20,399 bases of DNA from Thermoplasmatales archaeon UBA447. Its GTDB lineage: Archaea; Thermoplasmatota; Thermoplasmata; Thermoplasmatales; Thermoplasmataceae. This document shows, in pieces, positions 15,843 through 20,399 of this stretch; within the stretch, counting starts at the first letter, position 1, and each line of letters begins with the position of its first letter. The stretch is from assembly GCA_002503205.1 (NCBI GenBank), contig DARE01000046.1, positions 3,229-23,627 of the forward strand, in the 5' to 3' direction. The notes beneath the pieces are model-generated. The model was given only the letters and a program-made list of their open reading frames with translations, was not told the origin of the DNA and made no database searches. The translations under genes were made by a program, and so were the position numbers.

Positions 15843-16727
15843 TCAAGAGCTTAGGGAGATTTCCCCTTTTCCCAATAACGAACAGTAGCCTCCGACCCTT
15901 ATATCACACGGAATACCTTCCTTTAATGACCCTTTTACATATATCATGCTGGGCCTATTTATTTCAATTCCCTGCTCTATTATCCCGGCCTTTTCATGCC
16001 CGAGGATCCCATACTTCAGCATCCATGCTGCTGCGGGCCCTGCAGCTGAGCCCGTTGCAGGATCTTCACCCCCGTAAAATATCATCCTTGCATGCGCAAC
16101 AGCGTTACTGTGAACTGTCTGGAAACAGATAGGGTAGAAGAAGTTGGCATCGGATGATCTGAGATAATCCGTCATTTTTGCGTGGTCAGGCCTCAGGTTC
16201 TGTACAGTCTTAAGATTTCTGAAGGGAACAATTATGAAAGGATTCCCGGTAGATACTGTCTGAACATGAGCAATATCACTGATCTCCCCTTCCTGAACAT
16301 TGAATATTTGTGCAATTTCTGAAATTTTGTGCATATTCCCAAAATGAGGATCCTTCTGCCTCATCTCGCCATATACGCCCAAGGAATCTTCCTTGAAAGT
16401 AACAGGGATTTCGCCAACTTCCAGGGAGAGCTTTACATCTTTGAGGTCATGCAAAACACTCATCAGATAAGCTGTTCCAAGAGAAGGGTGCCCGGCAAAT
16501 GGGAGTTCCTCTTCCTTGGTGAAGATCCTTGTCCTGAAAACTTTCTCTCCATTCGATTTTTCATGATAACCGGTGATGAATGTAGTCTCCGAAAGGTTCA
16601 TCTCCAGTGCAATCCTCTGCATATCAGTTCCTGACAGCTTGTCCGCTCGTGGAAAAACGGCCAACTGATTGCCCTCCAGTTCCTTGGGAGAGAAAACATC
16701 CAGCCAGTAAAATTCATATTTTTTCAT
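15843..16727 (-). CDS. PhzF-family isomerase/epimerase-like protein
   Basis: A 294-residue PhzF-family protein with the two-lobed diaminopimelate-epimerase fold expected from its motifs: FSPKELEGNQLAVF (12-25), the catalytic Glu47 in NLSETTF, ELPFAGHPSLGTAY (74-87, with the conserved His) and GGEDPATGSAAGPAAAW (219-235, Asp222). True PhzF isomerises dihydro-hydroxyanthranilate in phenazine synthesis, but most archaeal members have unknown substrates and there are no phenazine genes here. The key residues are intact, so it is probably an active isomerase. A TATA box is centred about 27 bases before the ATG. The downstream end faces the DUF1801 gene across a 123-base gap in which I see nothing else. 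Confidence 0.9.
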   Translation of the reverse strand: MKKYEFYWLDVFSPKELEGNQLAVFPRADKLSGTDMQRIALEMNLSETTFITGYHEKSNGEKVFRTRIFTKEEELPFAGHPSLGTAYLMSVLHDLKDVKLSLEVGEIPVTFKEDSLGVYGEMRQKDPHFGNMHKISEIAQIFNVQEGEISDIAHVQTVSTGNPFIIVPFRNLKTVQNLRPDHAKMTDYLRSSDANFFYPICFQTVHSNAVAHARMIFYGGEDPATGSAAGPAAAWMLKYGILGHEKAGIIEQGIEINRPSMIYVKGSLKEGIPCDIRVGGYCSLLGKGEISLSS

Positions 16728-16749
16728 GAAAAATGTAATGTCTACACCC

Positions 16750-16757
16750 TAAATAAT
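16750..16757 (-). promoter_or_regulatory. TATA box for the PhzF-like gene
   Basis: The minus strand reads ATTATTTA, centred about 27 bases before the ATG at 16727. Confidence 0.45.
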
Positions 16758-16890
16758 CATCCACATCCCCATGAGCCTTAAATCTGCAGAATGATCCTGA
16801 AAGGAATGTTCAGCTTCAAAATTCAAATTTCTTCTTAACTTGCTTTTTTTTGCTCAGTGCTTTAATCCTGGGCAGGCCAATATCTTAGTT

Positions 16891-17926
16891 ATGAACAAAA
16901 TTATAATACTTGTGTCTCAACAAAACTTTGTCGATAGGAGCGAGGAGATAGAAATCTTGGAGAATGTTTACTCATCTAAGTAAGCTTCATTGTTCATTCT
17001 TTACGGCAGAAAAAGGGCCAACTGGAGTTGAAACCTCTGAAGTTCAGATATTTGGCTGAGATTTTCAAATTTGTATTTGAAGATTCTTGCAAGACATATT
17101 TTGTATTTGGCGTTATACCAGAATATCTCCCGAAACTTAATCCCGAGATTGGATTTCGGCAAAACGTATCAGAAAATGCCAAGCAAGAGGTTCAGCTCCC
17201 TATGAAGAGGCAAAATTTATCCTTAAAACTGAATTCAGGGAACCGATGAATTACATGCTGATCCTTAGATCCATTTCCTATGGAAATCATAGGTTGGCTG
17301 AAATATGGGTTTAAACAGCCTGGACAAGAGCATGGTATCCAAGTATATTGATTTCTTAATGTCACTTGATCTTGCAATATCTGAAAAGCCGTTCGGTGCA
17401 TTTGAGAAATTTAAAAGAAAGTAATACTGGAGATCTGACCAGTATCTGAAGTTCTGATTCAGGTACGTATTTCCGCATAGAAGCGAAATAGAGAGTTCTC
17501 ACAAAAATGGTGTTCCTGAGATTATAAAGTCAGATTTTCTTAGCTTTGTGTGTGAGAAGTTAGAGGACCTCATGAAAGAACTCATACTGGCAGGTGTACT
17601 TGGCAGATCCTTTTGGCAGTTTCCAGATGGTGGTGGAAGAGTAGATCTGGAAAGAAAGGGATAGAAGTTGAGGACTTCGATATTGTTGCACATTCAAAAG
17701 TACGCGTAGAATTGCTTTTCACTGAAGGCAAATGGACCAGCTGCGCTGTGCCAATTAATGTGGTTGAAGATTTAACGATGAAATCAGAAACCTTGAGAAA
17801 ACAATAAACTGGCGAAAACTTGAATACGAATCCGAGAGTGGAAAACCTCTGACCTCAATACTTACGGGACTCTGGAGTCTGAGAATTGGGTACTATATGG
17901 CAATTTATCAGATAAAGAACATCTAG
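16891..17926 (+). pseudogene. Decayed archaeal ATPase with DUF234 C-terminus
   Basis: Reading across frames recovers most of an archaeal AAA-type ATPase (PF01637) fused to DUF234 (PF03008). From 16891: NFVDRSEEIEILENVYSSK, a TAA, then ASLFILYGRKR, the start of the P-loop region. The P-loop itself and the rest of the ATPase core are missing. Frame two resumes at about 17016 with GQLELKPLKF and YFVFGVIPEYLPKLNPE. Frame three has EAKFILKTEFREPMNYMLIL (17200s). Frame one has DKSMVSKYIDFLMSLDLAI, a TAA, then SDQYLKF, a TGA (Trp in relatives) and FRYVFPHRSEIE. Later come SRWWWKSRSGKKGIEVEDFD and FTEGKWTS. At least three nonsense codons, four frame changes and one large deletion make it non-functional. 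Intact relatives are about 1.4 kb. Confidence 0.85.
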
Positions 17927-18100
17927 CTAATAGTTGTAGTTATCAGGAGCGGACATAGAAAGAACGTTTATTGATAACTGTTTAGAATGGGGGTGTTTGG
18001 ATTTGATGACTATTTTTGAGAATAAGGTAACTCTGTGTCTTTTGGAGTAAATTTCTTATATCATTATAGCGTATAAGATTAATTTGTGAAGAAAAAGATA
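17927..18100. other. Intergenic region after the pseudogene
   Basis: No gene is supported here. It contains the decayed repeat copy listed at 17986 and two AT-rich TATA-like boxes (around 18051-18060 and 18063-18077) that could drive the zinc-ribbon gene. Confidence 0.5.
17986..18020 (+). repeat. Decayed copy A of the GACCGGTC/GGATTTGAT repeat
   Basis: It shares AATGG, then after the same eight-base spacing GGATTTGAT, and then a TATTTTTGAG tail matching TATTTT-AAG of the other copies. Over the first 22 bases 16 match copy B without a gap; the GACCGGTC core itself is degraded. It has the same orientation as the other copies and lies before the zinc-ribbon gene. Confidence 0.45.
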
Positions 18101-18538
18101 ATGACAAATGAATCCCGCGATCATAGGTCCTGGGTAACTTCACATACTGAATGCCCCAATTGCCACTACAAGTTCAATTTTAGGCATTCCAAGTGGGGTT
18201 CTGCAAGTGCCGTTAGGGTTGGGTCAAACTGGACACTCATCTGCCAAAATTGCAAAACAAAGGAGAGTTTTCTCATAAAAAAGGGTGAAGAGGATGGTTT
18301 GCCATTGATTATTGACCAGTCATTGTCGCCTTTCCTAATAGGAGCACTACTAGGTACGATTGGGGTTTTTATTGCAGTGATTGCACTTTATTTTACGATA
18401 TCCAGAAACACAACTTCTGGAGTCTTCATTTACGGTTTCGTGATTTCTCTTATCGTCTATGTAGTGTATATGATTTATCTTGGATTTATTTCCAGATCTT
18501 CTGGAAGATCCAACATAATGAGCCAGGTTCAGAGATAA
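18101..18538 (+). CDS. Zinc-ribbon protein with two membrane segments
   Basis: 145 residues from the ATG at 18101. An N-terminal zinc ribbon is formed by Cys18 and Cys21 (ECPNC) and Cys48 and Cys51 (ICQNC). A short acidic linker follows, then two hydrophobic membrane segments (about 78-100 and 108-130) and a polar tail. The ribbon would face the cytoplasm if the N-terminus is inside (inference). I cannot name a family or function. A GTG at 18086 would add five residues. It sits alone between a decayed repeat copy and a clear copy, next to toxin-antitoxin modules, so it is likely an accessory gene. Confidence 0.68.
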   Translation: MTNESRDHRSWVTSHTECPNCHYKFNFRHSKWGSASAVRVGSNWTLICQNCKTKESFLIKKGEEDGLPLIIDQSLSPFLIGALLGTIGVFIAVIALYFTISRNTTSGVFIYGFVISLIVYVVYMIYLGFISRSSGRSNIMSQVQR

Positions 18539-18870
18539 ATACTGTCTATTTCAGGGATACCCCGCACAAATAACTAGAAACAAAAAAGGTAAAAGATTGT
18601 TTTTGACATTAGGATCACAAATCACTTAGAAGTTATAGCGTCAACCATTTATTGTTTATGGCCCTTGCATAGAAATCTGTGAGAAAAAAATCCATTTACT
18701 TTTGTATCTGGAAGCAGGAAAATTATAATGGACCGGTCAGGATTTGATTAATTTTTTAAGTAAGTAATTACTGCTTTACATGAATATAAGAAAACTATCC
18801 CTTATCTCATAAAGCCCAAACATTACTGCACCCGTGTAAAAATTGACGAAAAGGCAAGAATTATATTGCA
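18539..18870. other. Intergenic region before the relBE-type module
   Basis: About 330 bases, AT-rich, with no gene I can support. Its only clear feature is repeat copy B at 18727-18760. Confidence 0.6.
18727..18760 (+). repeat. Copy B of the 34-base dispersed repeat
   Basis: It reads AATGGACCGGTCAGGATTTG followed by ATTAATTTTTTAAG. It matches copy C at 30 of 34 positions and copy D at 30 of 34, without gaps. The GACCGGTC core is an eight-base palindrome. It lies about 140 bases before the antitoxin ATG. Confidence 0.85.
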
Positions 18871-18871
18871 A

Positions 18872-18896
18872 TTATACATTGGCTATACAAGGTATA
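18872..18896 (+). promoter_or_regulatory. Promoter and candidate operator of the relBE-type module
   Basis: TTATAC (18872-18877) is centred 25 bases before the ATG at 18900, fitting a leaderless start. Directly after it, TATACAAGGTATA (18884-18896) is an inverted repeat with five-base arms, placed where a bound antitoxin would block initiation. Type II antitoxins commonly autoregulate this way; binding here is inference. Confidence 0.45.
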
Positions 18897-18899
18897 TAC

Positions 18900-19142
18900 A
18901 TGGATTACACAACCATACAGATTAGCCGATCTACAAGAGAGAAACTGAATGGGCTAAGGGCATACAAGAGAATGACATATGATGAGTTGCTGAATGCACT
19001 CATTTCACTAATTCCTGAGGGTGATGATGAAGGAGTTTACACTGAGGATTTCAGGGCTTCCCTGCTTAGGGGTCTTCTTGATGTGAAAGAGAAGAAGACT
19101 CACACATTAGAAGAAGTGAAGAAACAGTTGGGAATTCAGTGA
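18900..19142 (+). CDS. RelB-like antitoxin
   Basis: 80 residues beginning MDYTTIQISRSTREKL. A strand followed by helices (LRAYKRMTYDELLNALISLI) fits a ribbon-helix-helix-like DNA-binding N-terminus as in many archaeal antitoxins. The C-terminal half (YTEDFRASLLRGLLDVKEKKTHTLEEVKKQLGI) resembles the toxin-wrapping tail of antitoxins found upstream of RelE/ParE toxins. The ATG at 18900 is preferred over a TTG-type start at 18843 because of the promoter spacing and the family-like N-terminus. The stop overlaps the toxin's GTG by four bases (GTGA), giving translational coupling. Intact. Confidence 0.8.
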   Translation: MDYTTIQISRSTREKLNGLRAYKRMTYDELLNALISLIPEGDDEGVYTEDFRASLLRGLLDVKEKKTHTLEEVKKQLGIQ

Positions 19143-19393
19143 CAAACTATGAAGTTGAATTTTCAGAGGAATCTCTTTTTCAGCTTCGAGGCCTGGACAT
19201 TCCGGTAGCCAAAAGGATTATCCGGAAAATAGAAAGCACAAGAAGTGATCCGCACAGGTTCTTTGTCAGGGTGGTCGGGAGGACTGAGTACAAGCTGCGA
19301 GTCGGTGACTACAGAGTGATTGCCGACATTGAAGAAAATAGAAGAGTTATAGTTGTCAGTTCATTGGGTCACAGAAGGAACATCTACAAATGA
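19139..19393 (+). CDS. RelE/ParE-type toxin
   Basis: An 84-residue RelE/ParE superfamily toxin with the compact fold pattern: YEVEFSEESLFQLRGLD, two helices (PVAKRIIRKIEST), then the strands YKLRVGDYRVIADIEE and VIVVSSLGHRRNIYK. The basic residues of the RVGDYR and GHRRNIY segments are those that RelE-type mRNA interferases use around the active site. ParE-type gyrase poisons share the fold, so the target (ribosome-bound mRNA or gyrase) is not settled. The GTG start overlaps the antitoxin stop, the normal antitoxin-first order. The module lies between repeat copies B and C. Confidence 0.85.
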   Translation: MTNYEVEFSEESLFQLRGLDIPVAKRIIRKIESTRSDPHRFFVRVVGRTEYKLRVGDYRVIADIEENRRVIVVSSLGHRRNIYK

Positions 19394-19447
19394 CAACCCT
19401 TCCTTTTGAGATAGTATTTTAAAATCGCAAAAGCCAATTTAAGTAAG

Positions 19448-19481
19448 AATAGACCGTTCGGGATTTGATTAATATTTTAAG
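19448..19481 (+). repeat. Copy C of the 34-base dispersed repeat
   Basis: It reads AATAGACCGTTCGGGATTTG followed by ATTAATATTTTAAG and then GCGAAT, which is shared with copy D. It matches copy B at 30 of 34 positions and copy D at 29 of 34. It lies between the ends of the convergent relE-type and vapC genes. Just before it, TTTAAGTAAGAAT resembles the sequence that follows copy B. Confidence 0.85.
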
Positions 19482-19510
19482 CGAATGTTATTATATCAAC
19501 TATTGGAGTT

Positions 19511-19903
19511 TTAATAACTTTCAATTCTTACATTTTCTATATCCTGGAAATGTTTTATGTTTCGTGTAATTAGAATTTCATTTCTTCTTGAACAGATGCC
19601 CGCAATCATAGAATCCTCTGGATCGATTACCAATCCACTTCTTCTTTTTTGGGCGAATATTCTCCCAGCCTCTCTTGCTGAATCCTCATCAAAACTTATT
19701 ATTGATAGACCATTAAGTATTCTAGTTATCTTATTTCTTTCCTGTTCCTGTTTAATGCTAAGGTTAACCCCAACAAATAATTCAAAAATTGAAATCGAGG
19801 TAACTGCGATAGTATTCCCTGTTTTTTCAATTTCATCGGCTTTCCTTATCGCATCCTTATCCGATTTCATTATGTCAACAAGGAACGAAGTGTCAGCAAT
19901 CAT
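19511..19903 (-). CDS. vapC: VapC-type PIN-domain toxin
   Basis: A 130-residue PIN-domain ribonuclease, the toxin of a VapBC pair. The metal-binding acidic residues are present: Asp4 (MIADTSFLVD), Glu41 (SIFELFVG), Asp94 and Asp97 (IDPEDSMIAG). The conserved ITRNIKHF end follows. VapC toxins cleave specific RNAs such as tRNAs; this one's target is unknown. The ATG overlaps the antitoxin's stop region by four bases, antitoxin first. The 3' end lies about 30 bases from repeat copy C. Nothing suggests damage. Confidence 0.9.
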   Translation of the reverse strand: MIADTSFLVDIMKSDKDAIRKADEIEKTGNTIAVTSISIFELFVGVNLSIKQEQERNKITRILNGLSIISFDEDSAREAGRIFAQKRRSGLVIDPEDSMIAGICSRRNEILITRNIKHFQDIENVRIESY

Positions 19904-20139
19904 GATTCACCTATCTCCTTTTTGATCCTATCCATTCGTTTCCCACTCGCTTTCCTTAAATTTTTAATATTTTTCTCTAAAGACCCTCTCTCTTCTTCTT
20001 TTAAAATACCCTTTAAATCAAGTATATTCGTTTTTTTTGTGAGTCTATTTATAACGTCTGTAAAGCTTTCATTTCTAGACTTAAGTTCTGATAATCTAAG
20101 GTATGCTTCATCAGAGATTGATATGTTTTTACTTCCCAT
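19900..20139 (-). CDS. vapB: VapB-type antitoxin
   Basis: 79 residues from the ATG at 20139. The N-terminus MGSKNISISDEAYLRLSELK followed by NESFTDVINRLT is typical of the archaeal VapB antitoxin family PF02697, a DNA-binding dimer. The C-terminal part (EEERGSLEKNIKNLRKASGK) is the charged helical segment expected to block VapC. A longer in-frame start at 20220 would run through the promoter and palindrome and is rejected. It overlaps vapC by four bases. The 18-base palindrome just upstream is a likely autoregulatory operator. Confidence 0.86.
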   Translation of the reverse strand: MGSKNISISDEAYLRLSELKSRNESFTDVINRLTKKTNILDLKGILKEEERGSLEKNIKNLRKASGKRMDRIKKEIGES

Positions 20140-20146
20140 CAAATCC

Positions 20147-20164
20147 ACACACATATATGTGTGT
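20147..20164. promoter_or_regulatory. 18-base perfect palindrome, candidate VapB operator
   Basis: ACACACATATATGTGTGT is a perfect palindrome seven bases before the vapB ATG. It directly abuts the TATA-like TTTATATTTT (minus strand, 20165-20174). A bound VapB dimer or VapBC complex would cover the transcription start. Confidence 0.6.
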
Positions 20165-20174
20165 AAAATATAAA
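20165..20174 (-). promoter_or_regulatory. TATA box for vapBC
   Basis: On the minus strand TTTATATTTT is centred about 31 bases before the vapB ATG, placing the transcription start a few bases before it, inside the palindrome's edge. Confidence 0.5.
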
Positions 20175-20256
20175 GATTTTTCCAAATTGTAACATATCTG
20201 GTCTCATTTTTGACAGACAAAAACTATTATCCACTGATTAGTAATGAATGGGTCTG

Positions 20257-20322
20257 TTAGTACCTTCCAAACTCTCTCTGTGGAACAACTGATCTCGACT
20301 TCTTTCTCAGCTTTAATTCCAT
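20257..20322 (-). CDS. Possible 21-codon ORF or gene remnant
   Basis: An ATG at 20322 (minus strand) opens MELKLRKKSRSVVPQREFGR and one more residue before a TAA. An AT-rich TATA-like stretch (about 20330-20350) lies upstream. The basic, non-random look could mean a truncated gene start or a tiny protein; chance is also likely. Confidence 0.15.
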   Translation of the reverse strand: MELKLRKKSRSVVPQREFGRY

Positions 20323-20359
20323 ATTTAACTTAAAAGATATACAATAATATTCTTTGCGC

Positions 20360-20399
20360 AATGGACCGGTCGGAATTTGATTAAAGTTTTAAGCGAATA
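20360..20399 (+). repeat. Copy D of the 34-base dispersed repeat, at the window edge
   Basis: It reads AATGGACCGGTCGGAATTTG followed by ATTAAAGTTTTAAG and GCGAAT, as in copy C. It matches copy B at 30 of 34 positions. It lies about 220 bases upstream of vapB. The array may continue past the edge. Confidence 0.85.

Noticed and set aside
17028..17249. A separate small protein in the pseudogene region
   Set aside because: Its residues align with the middle of the archaeal ATPase/DUF234 family and continue in other frames, so it is a fragment, not a gene.
17986..20399. A classic integron cassette array with attC sites
   Set aside because: The repeats are about 34 bases, lack recognisable GTTRRRY/RYYYAAC core boxes, the cargo genes are not uniformly oriented, and no integrase is visible.
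17986..20399. A CRISPR array
   Set aside because: Only four copies spaced 700-900 bases apart with genes between them; no short regular spacers and no cas genes.

Overview
The window reads as a chromosomal segment of an archaeon, most likely of the order Thermoplasmatales (a Cuniculiplasma- or Ferroplasma-like acidophile). The main pointers are a homologue of the orphan Thermoplasma protein Ta0938, many first genes whose start codon lies about 25 bases after a TATA box (leaderless transcription), operon-internal genes with purine-rich ribosome sites and occasional TTG or GTG starts, membrane-anchored surface proteins rich in N-glycosylation sequons, and moderate GC content. The genus is inference; no rRNA or tRNA is present to settle it.

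Left part (1-5000): the edge of a possible minus-strand gene, an unrecognised 174-residue protein, a translationally coupled pair of MutS-like ATPases behind an unusually long, foldable 5' leader, and a DapB-like reductase that lacks the usual catalytic histidines. Middle-left (5000-9300, minus strand): a DUF4382 surface protein, an unknown soluble protein, a second membrane-anchored surface protein with a glycine-rich tail, a methyltransferase and an alkaline-phosphatase-superfamily hydrolase. Middle-right (9300-11350, plus strand): another methyltransferase, then an overlapping pair made of a zinc-finger plus TenA/PqqC-like (heme-oxygenase fold) protein and the Ta0938 homologue.

Metabolic block (11367-14352, minus strand): glyA-pdxT-gcvT, a compact operon joining serine/glycine one-carbon metabolism to synthesis of the PLP cofactor it depends on. 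It is followed by an orphan D12-class DNA adenine methylase, a DUF1801 protein and a PhzF-family enzyme.

Right part (16890-20399) is accessory DNA: a badly decayed archaeal ATPase/DUF234 gene, a zinc-ribbon membrane protein, a RelBE-type module and a VapBC module. The most notable signal is a roughly 34-base direct repeat (core GACCGGTC followed by GGATTTGATTAA and TTTTAAG). It occurs in three clear copies plus one decayed copy, always in the same orientation, and separates this stretch into three cassettes: the zinc-ribbon gene, relBE and vapBC. The last copy lies at the right edge, so the array may continue. This does not match the attC sites of integrons as I know them and is the best candidate here for an undescribed arrangement.
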